From Actinomycetota bacterium (lineage in GTDB: Bacteria > Actinomycetota > Humimicrobiia > Hakubellales > JAMDDV01), in contig JAMDDV010000042.1 of NCBI GenBank assembly GCA_023488455.1, positions 1 through 52,936 of the forward strand: a stretch of DNA of 52,936 bases. Reading direction: 5' to 3'. Shown here piece after piece: positions 26,543 through 35,520 of this stretch; positions within the stretch are counted from its first letter, which is position 1, and every line of letters starts with the position of its first letter. The translations under genes were made by a program, and so were the position numbers. The notes beneath the pieces were generated by a model. The model had not been told where the DNA came from and did not search any database. It worked only from the letters and a program-made list of their open reading frames with translations.

Positions 26543-26777
26543 TTTCTTCTTTGTTTAGTTCAACTTTTCTTTCGCGCAATAATGCCTCAGTCAACGATGT
26601 TGATCCCTTTAGAATTCCTCTAGCTTCTTTGACGGGGTCTTTCATGAGTGGGAAAATCAATATTTTCCCATTGCCATCAGTAATAATAACTTCAGATCCT
26701 GGTAAGATATTGTATTTTTTTCTCAGCTCTGAAGGTATAACTATTTGTCCTTTAACGGATGTTCTTGCTCTACTCAT
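26502..26777 (-). CDS. AbrB/MazE-type antitoxin
   Basis: 91 residues with the swapped-hairpin DNA-binding motif SVKGQIVIPSELRKKYNILP, then GSEVIITDGNGKILIFPL. The C-terminal half (VKEARGILKGSTSLTEALL) is the toxin-binding tail seen in VapB proteins. It overlaps the PIN toxin gene, which fits coupled synthesis of the pair and autorepression of the shared promoter. Confidence 0.82.
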   Translation of the reverse strand: MSRARTSVKGQIVIPSELRKKYNILPGSEVIITDGNGKILIFPLMKDPVKEARGILKGSTSLTEALLRERKVELNKEENGFYNNYELFKKD

Positions 26778-26901
26778 GTATAACTTTTTATCACTATGTT
26801 TAACATTTTGTCATTTAGTATAACGATTGTTTATCTGGTGTCAATGATTTGATATATAATTCTTTTAGTAAAAATTCTTATTTGGTTAGGAGGAGGATGA
26901 A

Positions 26902-27999
26902 ATGCTCTATCATCATATCAGGAATTACGGGTGCCGCATCTCAACAGACTATTTTTACAGGGACATGAGAGTAGCAGTTCTTGAAAACCAGCTCTTGAGG
27001 ATTTCTGTTCTAATTGATAAGGGAACTGATATCTTTGAGTTCCAGTATAAGCCAAAGGGCATGGATTTCATGTGGCTTTCACCCTGGGGGATAAATTCAC
27101 CGTCAAAGTTCGTACCATCTGTTAACTCCAGGTATGGGAACTTCATGGATTTTTACGAGGGCGGGTGGCAGGAGATATTACCCAATTTTGGATATGGTGG
27201 GGTATTCAAGGGGGCTGAAGAAGGGTTACATGGGGAAGTTAGTTTGATACCGTGGGATTTCGAGATATTAGAGGATACACCTTCGGCTGTTTCAATTAAG
27301 TTTAAGGTGAGAACGTACAGGACTCCTTTCTACCTGGAGAAGACCCTCGCGCTTAAATCGGATGACCCAAGACTTTATATCACTGAAAAGCTGAAGAATG
27401 AAGGATATCAGGACATCGACCTGATGTGGACGCATCATCCCACCTATGGGGGAGAATTTCTTGGCGAGAATGTTGTTATAGATGTTCCTAAATGTGCTGT
27501 CAAATTTGTGTTGACTCCTGAGGTCGAGAAAAGTGAAATGGATGATGGGTATGGAGACAAGACGATCAGTTGGCCAAGGTTTGCAGGATACAGTGGCAAA
27601 GAAATGGACTTCAGCAGATTCCCAACTTCTGATATCGATGACTTAAGCACTGATGAAATATGTATCGGTGATCTTGATGATGGGTGGTACGCAGTAACAA
27701 ATCTTGATAAAAATGTAGGGATCGGCCTGAGCTGGGATAAAGGTGTTTTTCCGTATGTGTGGATATGGAGGATGTACGGGAAGGGAGCAGGAGACTTTCC
27801 CTGGTGGGGAAGGGTGCGCTGTATGGCACTTGAGGTCGGTACGAGCTATTCTTACAGAGGACTGGCAGGAGCGATAAAGAATGGCACCGCGCTTAAGATG
27901 AAACCTCAACAAGAGATTAAGACTTCGTTTCTGGTTGTCGCTTATGAGGGCAACAGCAGGATAAAAAATATAGATAGCATGGGCAACGTTTCAATATAA
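26902..27999 (+). CDS. DUF4432 / aldose-1-epimerase-like protein
   Basis: 365 residues. The beta-sandwich galactose-mutarotase-like fold is suggested by RVAVLENQLLRISVLIDKGT, DFMWLSPWG, GGWQEILPNFGYGGVFKG, GLHGEVSLIPWD and DLMWTHHPTYGGEFLG, the last with conserved histidines. This matches the DUF4432 family, thought to act on sugars as mutarotases or epimerases. TTAGGAGGAGG stands before the ATG. It probably belongs with the sugar genes upstream, though toxin-antitoxin genes now separate it from them. Confidence 0.78.
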   Translation: MLYHHIRNYGCRISTDYFYRDMRVAVLENQLLRISVLIDKGTDIFEFQYKPKGMDFMWLSPWGINSPSKFVPSVNSRYGNFMDFYEGGWQEILPNFGYGGVFKGAEEGLHGEVSLIPWDFEILEDTPSAVSIKFKVRTYRTPFYLEKTLALKSDDPRLYITEKLKNEGYQDIDLMWTHHPTYGGEFLGENVVIDVPKCAVKFVLTPEVEKSEMDDGYGDKTISWPRFAGYSGKEMDFSRFPTSDIDDLSTDEICIGDLDDGWYAVTNLDKNVGIGLSWDKGVFPYVWIWRMYGKGAGDFPWWGRVRCMALEVGTSYSYRGLAGAIKNGTALKMKPQQEIKTSFLVVAYEGNSRIKNIDSMGNVSI

Positions 28000-28083
28000 A
28001 AAATTAAACATTTGAATTTAACAGTTTAAAGTATTAAAATATAACAAGTTAATGTTTTTGTTAATTTTGTATATCTCATTATA

Positions 28084-28668
28084 ATGAAGTACGGCAGTTT
28101 AAGGTTAATCAAAAAACTATATTTTACATATCAGGATGTTGCCAGGGTGCTGGGTATATCAGGTGAATCTGCAAAGGTCTCATGCAGTAGATATACAAGA
28201 GAGGGTCTTTTGATCAGGCTCAAACCAAATTATTACATGCTCAGAGAAAAATGGGATAATCTTGAAACTGTCCAGGAATTTGAGCTCGCAAATATTCTTC
28301 AGGTACCGTCTTACATCTCGTTGACTACTGCCCTGGTTTTTTATGAATATACTACTCAGGTTCAGCGAAACTTCGTTGAATCTATCGGGATAAGGCGAAC
28401 CAGGGAGATAAACATAGATGATGCGATATTTAACTATACCAGGATCAATCGAGGTTTGTATTTTGGGTTTGAGAAAATGGAAAATTTTTACATTGCCTCA
28501 CCTGAAAAAGCGTTTGTTGATGCAATTTATTTGGAATCATATGGCAGATACCGTCTGGATATCAGCTCAGTAGATTTGAATAAATTTGACCTGACTGAGA
28601 TTAATAAAATTTTAAGTGAATTTCCCAAGAGGATGAAAATAAGGGTTCAGGACCTGTGGAAGATTTAG
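28084..28668 (+). CDS. AbiEi-like antitoxin / winged-helix regulator
   Basis: 194 residues. The N-terminal winged helix is FTYQDVARVLGISGESAKVS, followed by the AbiEi-type middle with YISLTTALVFYEYTTQ and the late SPEKAFVDAIYLESYGRYRL. In AbiE systems this protein represses the operon and counters the nucleotidyltransferase toxin. That toxin is encoded next with a 13-base overlap. No Shine-Dalgarno is seen before the ATG. Confidence 0.8.
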   Translation: MKYGSLRLIKKLYFTYQDVARVLGISGESAKVSCSRYTREGLLIRLKPNYYMLREKWDNLETVQEFELANILQVPSYISLTTALVFYEYTTQVQRNFVESIGIRRTREINIDDAIFNYTRINRGLYFGFEKMENFYIASPEKAFVDAIYLESYGRYRLDISSVDLNKFDLTEINKILSEFPKRMKIRVQDLWKI

Positions 28669-29318
28669 CTAAACTGGAGATATTTGAAATTGAAGTGCTG
28701 GAAAAACTAAATAGTAAGAAGATCCTGGACAAGCTTCTTTTTGGCGGTGGCACAATGTTGAGGCTTTGTTATGACCTCAATAGATACTCTGTGGATTTGG
28801 ATTTCTGGTTGGATAGGGTTGAGGATGTAAATTCATTTTATGAAAATTTAAAGAATTACTTGGAAGTCGAATATGAAGTAACCGATGCAGAGATGAAACA
28901 CTTTACGCTTCTATTCGAGGTTAGAAAACCAATTTACCCCCGGAGGTTGAAAATTGAGATCAGAAAGGAAGATAAGGATTTTGATTTTCAGGGTAGGATA
29001 GCGTATTCGAAATACAGCAACAAACAGGTTTTAGTTAAGTCGCTCACCCTTGAACAGATGATGAAAAATAAAATTGAAGCTTTGTTGGGCAGAAGCGAGA
29101 TAAGGGATGCATTTGATATGGAATTTTTATTGAAAAGGGGCATACGCATGGAAGCAAACCGGGATGATCTTAGAAAAATTAGAAAAATTATAAGTGGATT
29201 TACCAGCAGGGATTATAAAGTCAGCCTCGGCTCACTTTTGGATTCAGAAGATAGAAAATATTATGTAAACAATAATTTTAAATACTTGCTAGGTAAGATA
29301 GATGAAATTTTGTCTTAG
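28656..29318 (+). CDS. AbiEii-type nucleotidyltransferase toxin
   Basis: 220 residues from GTG 28656. The nucleotidyltransferase signature is LLFGGGTMLRLCYDLNRYSV with DLDFWLD, followed by KSLTLEQMMKNKIEALLGRS and the RDAFDMEFLLKRG motif. AbiEii toxins transfer nucleotides to an RNA or protein target and act as type IV toxins or phage-defence effectors. All signature residues are present, so it should be active. Confidence 0.84.
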   Translation: MEDLAKLEIFEIEVLEKLNSKKILDKLLFGGGTMLRLCYDLNRYSVDLDFWLDRVEDVNSFYENLKNYLEVEYEVTDAEMKHFTLLFEVRKPIYPRRLKIEIRKEDKDFDFQGRIAYSKYSNKQVLVKSLTLEQMMKNKIEALLGRSEIRDAFDMEFLLKRGIRMEANRDDLRKIRKIISGFTSRDYKVSLGSLLDSEDRKYYVNNNFKYLLGKIDEILS

Positions 29319-29353
29319 TTCTATGAAGTCTTTGACGCAGTAGCTCTTGGCTC

Positions 29354-30343
29354 TCAATCGCCCAGGCTTTCAATAGCTTTGACTGCCCACATAGAATCAG
29401 CTAAAAGAGCTCGACCTATAGCAACTAGGTCAGCCTTTCCCTCTCTTATTATGCTGTCAGCCAGCTCTGCCGTTTTGATGCCACCAACAGCCACGACCGG
29501 CACGTTGACAGCCTTCTTTATGGCCCATGCCTGGGGCACGAAGTATCCTGGGGGCATGTTGTCCGGTCTTGAACCTACCAGTCCGCCTGATACATCTATC
29601 AGTTTTACTCCTGCTTCTACAAGTTTTGTCGCAAGGGCAATGCTGTCGTCAATTGTTATCCCGCCAGCCATCATGTCATCAGAGCCGAGCCTGTAAAATA
29701 TCGGAAGATCTTCGCCCACCGATTTTTTCACCTCGGCAACCACTTCGAGCGGCAGGCGCATTCGGTTCTCCCAACTTCCCCCATATTCATCTTCCCTGAG
29801 GTTTGTGAGCGGTGAGTAAAACTCGTTTAAGAGAAAGCCGTGCGCTCCGTGTATCTCCACTGCATCAAATCCAGCCATTTTTGCTCTTATGGCTGCTCTG
29901 CCGAAGGCTATTATTATCTCTTTTATCTCTTCAATAGTAAGCACCCGTGGGACTTCGTTAAAAATATCCAGCTCGAATGCTGATGGTGCCAGGGTTTGAT
30001 GCCCGATTACAGCGCTCGAACACCTCGCACCCCCATGGTTTATCTGTATAGCAGTCTTCGCTCCGCCCGCGTGAATAGCGCTGGCTAATCTCTTCAGTCC
30101 ATCGACAAGTTCATCCCTATGAATGCCCAGCTGCAATTGACCGTGTTTTCCGGATTCAATGACGTATGAGTGTTCGATGATGATAAGAGCTACATTGTTT
30201 TTCGCTCGGGCTATATAGTGCTCTATCAGCTTTTGCGTGACCTCACCGTTTGAGGTGGCGAGGTTATTCGCCATCGGGGGCATTACAATGCGATTTTTCA
30301 GCTCTATTGAATCTACCTTTATCGGGTCAAACAGTCCAGCCAT
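29354..30343 (-). CDS. Old Yellow Enzyme family NADH:flavin oxidoreductase
   Basis: 329 residues, an FMN TIM barrel. Features are FDPIKVDSIELKNRIVMPPM at the N-terminus, AIQINHGGARC, FGRAAIRAKMAGFDAVEIHG, AHGFLLNEFYSPLTNLREDE, YGGSWENRMRLPLEV, and the late VVAVGGIK and DLVAIGRALLADS. It is short and lacks the Fe-S and FAD domains of 2,4-dienoyl-CoA reductases, so it is a YqjM-like ene-reductase type. An extended -10 (TGA-TATAAT) stands 6 bases before the ATG with no Shine-Dalgarno, which suggests a leaderless message. Confidence 0.85.
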   Translation of the reverse strand: MAGLFDPIKVDSIELKNRIVMPPMANNLATSNGEVTQKLIEHYIARAKNNVALIIIEHSYVIESGKHGQLQLGIHRDELVDGLKRLASAIHAGGAKTAIQINHGGARCSSAVIGHQTLAPSAFELDIFNEVPRVLTIEEIKEIIIAFGRAAIRAKMAGFDAVEIHGAHGFLLNEFYSPLTNLREDEYGGSWENRMRLPLEVVAEVKKSVGEDLPIFYRLGSDDMMAGGITIDDSIALATKLVEAGVKLIDVSGGLVGSRPDNMPPGYFVPQAWAIKKAVNVPVVAVGGIKTAELADSIIREGKADLVAIGRALLADSMWAVKAIESLGD

Positions 30344-30349
30344 TGCTTC

Positions 30350-30358
30350 ATTATATCA
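30350..30358 (-). promoter_or_regulatory. Extended -10 element placed for a leaderless transcript
   Basis: Read leftward, TGA then TATAAT ends 6 bases before ATG 30343. Transcription would start at or next to the A of the ATG. The -35 region is weak, as is common with extended -10 promoters. Confidence 0.5.
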
Positions 30359-30585
30359 AATTTGTTATGCCAGATAATCTCTTTATGGATACATTGTTAG
30401 TTATCATACTCAGTATTTGCCAGTAACCATGAGAAAGTAGCCAAAAGTTAAAGGATATTGTTACAATTTCTACAATAAAGTAATATGGAAATTATAAAAT
30501 GAAATTTAAGTGATTACTTTTCAGGTTGCATTATTTAAGCTTTTATAAGAAGTATTGTCGCTGTTTCTTGTAGGAGGCGAACAAT

Positions 30586-33500
30586 TTGAAAAACAAAGAA
30601 ATGACAAAGGAGCAGCTTATTAATGAGTTGGCTGAGATGCATAAGCATTATGTTGAGCTAGAAGGCCTAATAACCAAGCGCAAGGAGGCGGGGGAGGTGC
30701 TGCGCAGGGCGCACGCCTATAACCGCAGCCTGATAGAGGCAAGCCCGGATCCGCTCGTTACCATCGGTCCGGACGGGAAGATAACCGATGTCAATTCAGC
30801 AACCGAGCTTGTGACGGGATACTCTCGCGAGGAGCTTATCGGCGAGGACTTTTCAAGCTACTTTACGGAGCCCGAGAAGGCCCAAGCAGGCTACAAGCTG
30901 GTGTTTAAGGAGGGCCTGGTGCGCGACTACGCGCTTGAGATTCGACATAGGGATGGGCGCATAACGCCAGTCCTATACAACGCCTCGGTTTATCGGGATG
31001 AGGCCGGAAAGGTCATCGGGGTGTTCGCAGCAGCCCGAGACGTAACCAAGCGCAAGGAGGCGGAGGAGGTGCTGCGCAGGGCGCACGATGAATTAGAAAT
31101 GATGGTTCGGAGACGAACAGCAAAGCTAAATAAAGTCAACCAATCATTACTGACTGAAATTACCGAACGCAAGTTAGCGGAAAGGTCGCTGCAGGTTTCA
31201 CATCGCTTTCTCCAAATCGCAAACAGGCATATGGAGATGACGCCATTACTTACAGACTTTATGGTGGAAATCAAAAACTTGACTGGCTGCACTGATGTGG
31301 GAATCCGCATACTGGATAAGGAAGGCAACATCCCCTACCAAGTCTACGAAGGCTTCAGCCAGAGATTCTATGATTTAGAAAGTCCTCTTTCGATCAAGTC
31401 AGACCAATGCATATGTATCAATGTTATCAAGGGAATGACTAACCCAAAGCTGCCGTTCTATACGAGAGGTGGGTCCTTCCACACAAATAGCACTACACAC
31501 CTTCTAGCGACAGTTTCTGAAGAAAAGAAAGGACTAACCTGTAATACATGCAACCAGTTCGGATACGAGTCCGTCGCACTGGTTCCGATACGCTTGGGTG
31601 ACCGCATTCTTGGCTTAATCCACGTAGCTGATCCTCGGGAAAACGTGATCCTACTTGAGGTGGTGGAGGTACTAGAAAGGGCAGCGCTACAACTGGGCAT
31701 GGCCATAGAGCGGGTGCAGGAAGGGGAAGTACTTAGGCAGTCAAAGGAATTCAGTGAAGTAATCCTTAATAACATAGCCGAAGCCATTTCTGTGATTAAT
31801 GTGGATGATTTCAAGATAGTTGGAGTCAACAATTCTTTCCTCCAATTGTATGGTTTGAGGGAGGAAGATGTTATAGGAAAGAGGTGTTATGAGATAACCC
31901 ATCATCTGTCCACCCCATGCAGTCCGCCGGATAATGTCTGTCCTCTCTCAGACACATTAAATACTGCTGAGTCTTTAGCGGTTGAGCATATTCATTATAA
32001 CAATGATGGTAAAGAGATATATGTAGAGGTGTCCGCATCTCCTATAAGAAATAAGAATGGAGAGATTAAACAGGTTATTAATATGACAAAAGATATAACG
32101 GGGCGAAAAAGGTCAGAGGAAGAAATCGTTCGCCAGGCCAACCGAGCAGAAGCGTTGGTACGTATAGCATCCAAACTCAACGCAAACCTCGACTTAGAAG
32201 CGGTGCTTGCTACAGTGTGTGAAGAGACGGCCCTCGTGATGCACGTTCCTGCTTCCAGTGTCCTCCTATATGATGAGCGGTGTGGGGTACTTTACCTTGC
32301 TGCTTGTTTTGGCTTACCAAAAAAATACCGCGAAAAACACCAGCCAATACCCCGCTCTATCTATGATGAGTTTGCTAACCGGATGGGACCAACTGTTGTC
32401 ATTTCTGATGTTCAAGTGCTACATGAACTGCCCAACGCTCATCTTTATTGTTCGTTCAACATTCACACTATTGTGTTTGAGAGCATGCTACGTGAGGGAG
32501 AACTAATCGGTGGCTTAGATATCTTCACTATAGATGAAGTGCGACAATTCACTGAGGATGAACTTCAACTTTTAAAGGGAATAGCCAATCAGGCTGCACA
32601 AGCCATCTTCAATGCTCGCCTGTTTACTAATGTAGACCGTCATCTACACCAGACACAAGCCCTGCGCACGATAGACATGGCCATTACAGGTAGTCTTGAC
32701 TTGCGCGTAATTTTCAAAGTTATACTTGATGAAGTTACCTCCAGTCTAGGAACTCATGCGGCAGATATCCTGTTTCTGGATCCATATACTCAAATGTTGG
32801 ATTACATGGCAGGAAGGGGCTTTCGATCTAAAGCTATTGAACATACACACCTGAGTTGTGGTGAAGATCTTGTTAGAAAAGCTGCAATAGAACACAACAT
32901 AATCAACATTGCTAATCTTAAAGAGACAGATGATTTCACGCGTATCCCACTACTGAAAAATGAAGGCTTCATCTCTTATTGCGCTGTACCTCTCATCGTT
33001 AAAGGGTATGTAAGAGGTATACTTGAACTCTTCCACCGCGAACATTTGGATCCTAGCCCAGAGTGGCTTGAATTCTTAGAGGTTTTGGCGGGTCAAGCAG
33101 CTATTGCCATAGATAACGCCTCGCTTTTCGATAACCTACAGCGCTCAAATATCGATCTGGTGATAGCCTACGATGAAACGCTGGAAGGTTGGGCGAGAGC
33201 TCTTGATTTGCGAGATAAACAGACCGAGGGCCACACCCAGCGCGCAACCGATATGACTGTAAACTTAGCCAGAGCTATTGGGGTAAGTAACAGTGAACTA
33301 TTGCATATTCGCAGAGGCGCTTTACTTCACGACATTGGTAAGATGGGAATACCGGATAGCATTCTGTACAAACCAGACCCTCTTACTGATGAGGAGTGGT
33401 TGATTATGCAAAAACATCCTGTCTATGCTTATGAGATGCTCTCTCCGATTACCCACCTAAAACCGGCATTGGATATTCCCTACTGTCACCATGAGAAGTG

Positions 33501-33714
33501 GGATGGGACCGGCTACCCGCGTGGCTTAAAAGGAAAACAGATTCCGCAGGCGGCACGTATCTTTTCTGTGGTAGATGTTTGGGATGCATTGTGCTCTGAT
33601 CGCCCATACCGTCCTGCTTGGTCTAAAAAGAAAGCAAGAGAATATATTTATGAGCAAGCTGGTAAGCACTTTGACCCAAAATTGGTAGAGATGTTTTTGG
33701 AGTTAAAGCTGTAA
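30586..33714 (+). CDS. Multidomain PAS/GAF sensor with HD-GYP output
   Basis: 1042 residues from TTG 30586 (AGGAGG 8 bases upstream). Domains by residue: a short coiled N-terminus; PAS about 45-155; coiled coil about 160-205; a GAF-like domain about 210-385; a second PAS with the ITHHLSTPCSPPDNVCPLSD cysteine segment about 395-510; GAF about 535-680; GAF about 695-855; HD-GYP about 880-1042. The HD motif LLHDIGKMGIPDSIL and HHEKWDGTGYPRGLKG are intact, so it should hydrolyse cyclic-di-GMP. No membrane segment is seen, so sensing is cytosolic. A 45-base linker repeat flanks the first PAS domain. Confidence 0.88.
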   Translation: MKNKEMTKEQLINELAEMHKHYVELEGLITKRKEAGEVLRRAHAYNRSLIEASPDPLVTIGPDGKITDVNSATELVTGYSREELIGEDFSSYFTEPEKAQAGYKLVFKEGLVRDYALEIRHRDGRITPVLYNASVYRDEAGKVIGVFAAARDVTKRKEAEEVLRRAHDELEMMVRRRTAKLNKVNQSLLTEITERKLAERSLQVSHRFLQIANRHMEMTPLLTDFMVEIKNLTGCTDVGIRILDKEGNIPYQVYEGFSQRFYDLESPLSIKSDQCICINVIKGMTNPKLPFYTRGGSFHTNSTTHLLATVSEEKKGLTCNTCNQFGYESVALVPIRLGDRILGLIHVADPRENVILLEVVEVLERAALQLGMAIERVQEGEVLRQSKEFSEVILNNIAEAISVINVDDFKIVGVNNSFLQLYGLREEDVIGKRCYEITHHLSTPCSPPDNVCPLSDTLNTAESLAVEHIHYNNDGKEIYVEVSASPIRNKNGEIKQVINMTKDITGRKRSEEEIVRQANRAEALVRIASKLNANLDLEAVLATVCEETALVMHVPASSVLLYDERCGVLYLAACFGLPKKYREKHQPIPRSIYDEFANRMGPTVVISDVQVLHELPNAHLYCSFNIHTIVFESMLREGELIGGLDIFTIDEVRQFTEDELQLLKGIANQAAQAIFNARLFTNVDRHLHQTQALRTIDMAITGSLDLRVIFKVILDEVTSSLGTHAADILFLDPYTQMLDYMAGRGFRSKAIEHTHLSCGEDLVRKAAIEHNIINIANLKETDDFTRIPLLKNEGFISYCAVPLIVKGYVRGILELFHREHLDPSPEWLEFLEVLAGQAAIAIDNASLFDNLQRSNIDLVIAYDETLEGWARALDLRDKQTEGHTQRATDMTVNLARAIGVSNSELLHIRRGALLHDIGKMGIPDSILYKPDPLTDEEWLIMQKHPVYAYEMLSPITHLKPALDIPYCHHEKWDGTGYPRGLKGKQIPQAARIFSVVDVWDALCSDRPYRPAWSKKKAREYIYEQAGKHFDPKLVEMFLELKL
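30671..31087 (+). repeat. 45-base direct repeat flanking a PAS domain
   Basis: Positions 30671-30715 and 31043-31087 agree at 44 of 45 bases; the sole difference changes Gly to Glu in TKRKEAGEVLRRAHA versus TKRKEAEEVLRRAHD. They lie 372 bases (124 codons) apart, in the same frame, on either side of the first PAS domain. Recombination between them would remove or add exactly one PAS module without shifting the frame. Confidence 0.9.
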
Positions 33715-33750
33715 CTATTCTGAGCTAATTAATATTTATCCACATACCAT

Positions 33751-34220
33751 CTAACGCCGTATATATGGAGTGAAGATGATCGCTTTCCCGCATGCCAGCA
33801 CGTGGGCCAGGGTACCAGAGACGGACTGTACTTTTGAGCGATAGGGTGTCATGTAGATATCTGACATGATGAAAAATTTAATTAACAGGTCGTAGTCAAC
33901 GAATCTGTTGTGAAATATAACGTTGTACTCAACTCCTTTGGATCTAGCCCGATCTCGATACCTTTGTCGGGTCTTATTAGGCCGAATGTCAGAATTACTC
34001 GCCTGCCGTTGAGGTGGAACTGATCCTTGTAGTAGGAGGGGTCGAGAAAAGGGACATCCAGAGTTCCATGGTGGGTGAAAGCAATTTTTTCTTCAGGTAT
34101 ACCAAACTGTTCAATTAATATCTCGGCTGATGTTCTAGACATGACCACAACCAGTGTTGAATATTCGCAGATTTTTTTATTATTTTAGCCTGCTCTTTGG
34201 TTGATGAATGCTTTTCGTCA
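33751..34220 (-). pseudogene. Decayed group 1 (GT4) glycosyltransferase
   Basis: Three leftward pieces of one GT4 gene remain. Around 34200-34145 the code for KEQ(A)KIIKK..CEYSTLVV is split by a missing A in an A7 run. At 34148-33950 the frame reads VMSRTSAEILIEQFGIPEEK, FTHHGTLDVPFLDPSYYKDQ and RVILTFGLIRPDKGIE. After an internal deletion, 33915-33751 reads HNRFVDYDLLIKFF, then SDIYMTPYRSKVQSVSGTLA and HVLACGKAIIFTPYIRR before a stop. These match the standard GT4 blocks in order. No intact frame exists. The rest of the 33715-34432 gap holds nothing else I recognise. Confidence 0.78.
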
Positions 34221-34432
34221 TGTTTCATATTTTTAATTTTAGAGACTTTGTTAAATTTGTATCAAGCGATACGGAAGTGGAATCGTAGTCTTTATTTTGA
34301 ATACTGATATAATAAAACCGCGAGTTGAAGTACTTGTGGCGGTTGGCCGACTTATGGAGTGCCATCACAGAGGAATCTAAGTTTGACTTACATATTCAAG
34401 TATGAGTTTGAGCATAGCAAATGTGGTGAGAT

Positions 34433-34726
34433 ATGAAATCACATAAAGAGATCAGAGAGATTCTGGAACAGTATAAGAATGAGTTAATTGAAAAATACGA
34501 GATAAAAGAGATTGGAATATTTGGCTCATACATTAGAGGGGAACAAAAAAGGTGGAGCGACATAGATATTCTCGTCGAATTCGAAGAGGTTCCAGATCTG
34601 TTCAAGTTTCTTGAACTGGAGAGGTATCTTGAAGAAGTCTTGGGGCGAAAAGTTGATCTGGTAAGGAGAGAAGCACTGAGAGAGGAATTAAGAGAAATAA
34701 TATTAAAAGAAGTAGTTAATATATGA
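34433..34726 (+). CDS. mntA: Minimal nucleotidyltransferase (MntA-type antitoxin)
   Basis: 97 residues. The MNT signature is complete: IGIFGSYIRGEQKRWSDIDI, with GSx-type loop and the DxD pair, then a third acidic position in KVDLVRREALREELRE. MntA proteins neutralise HepT toxins, in studied cases by AMPylating them. The gene overlaps the HepT-like gene by 4 bases (ATGA). GGTGAG lies before the ATG. Confidence 0.88.
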   Translation: MKSHKEIREILEQYKNELIEKYEIKEIGIFGSYIRGEQKRWSDIDILVEFEEVPDLFKFLELERYLEEVLGRKVDLVRREALREELREIILKEVVNI

Positions 34727-35076
34727 AACGAGAATACAGATTATTCCTCAAGGACATAGTAGCTGCTATAGGGAAAATTGAAGAGTTTATTGCTGGTATG
34801 GATTTTGATGAATTTGTAACGGATGACAGGACTGCTAGTGCTGTAATAAGAAAACTTGAAATAATAGGAGAAGCCTCTAAAAACATTCCTGATTCTATTA
34901 AGCGGAAGTATGAGGTATTACCCTGGAAAGACATGTCGAGGATGAGAGATAAAATGAGCCATGCATATTTTGGCGTAGATTATGAGATTGTATGGAGAGT
35001 TATAACCGAAAGGTTACCGGAAATAAAACCTGTAATTAGTGAAATTTTGGGGGAAGCCAAGGGTGCTAAAAGGTGA
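34723..35076 (+). CDS. hepT: HepT-like HEPN toxin (DUF86)
   Basis: 117 residues. The HEPN RNase motif R-x4-H followed by A-Y is visible in MRDKMSHAYFGVDYEIVW, and the helical body has AVIRKLEIIGEASKNIPDSI. HepT cleaves RNA and is held in check by MntA encoded just before it. Length and motif are normal, so the pair looks functional. Confidence 0.88.
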   Translation: MKREYRLFLKDIVAAIGKIEEFIAGMDFDEFVTDDRTASAVIRKLEIIGEASKNIPDSIKRKYEVLPWKDMSRMRDKMSHAYFGVDYEIVWRVITERLPEIKPVISEILGEAKGAKR

Positions 35077-35155
35077 GTAATCTGAACAACAGTAATTAAT
35101 TTGATTTTTGCTCTGGCTTCCAAAGATTTAGAGTTCTTTAAAATGGAATAAATAT

Positions 35156-35254
35156 GCATAGTGTTATTCATGATGTTTGGATAGATCAATTTGTTAAGGA
35201 AGCATTAAAAGAAGGCTTGAAGGTAGCTAAAGTTAGAGTTAGGAATCCATAAGG
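35156..35254 (+). CDS. Small open frame, unidentified
   Basis: 32 residues from ATG to TAA, ending [15 protein letters not shown] do not recognise it. A good ribosome site is missing, and the frame lies between an intact toxin-antitoxin pair and a broken HEPN gene. It may be the tail of another lost gene. Confidence 0.2.
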
Positions 35255-35479
35255 TGGTTTACGCAGGCAAAGGATGAGTTCAAAGAAGTTTCGAATGCTA
35301 AGAGGCTGGACAAATATTACATCCCAACCCGTTACCCGAATGGTCTACCAGGCGGTGTACCTTCAAGATATTTTGATGATCCTCAGGAAGCTGTTGAATT
35401 GGGCGCATTCCCATTGAAAGATCCGCTCGGAGGAATTGAAGTTGATATAAGAGTTGCTCGAGCAATAAATAGTGTTTAA
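35252..35479 (+). pseudogene. HEPN-domain gene with internal deletion
   Basis: 75 codons open from an in-frame stop at 35240 to TAA at 35477-35479. The first part, [10 protein letters not shown], is the usual HEPN start. It then jumps to [20 protein letters not shown] and [19 protein letters not shown], the usual HEPN end, so about 60 central residues, including most of the helical core, are gone. After that it runs into an unrelated-looking tail ([20 protein letters not shown]). No start codon with a ribosome site is seen. Confidence 0.7.
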
Positions 35480-35520
35480 AAAATTACTTAGCGACATTTA
35501 TTTTATAAAAGGGGAAGAGA

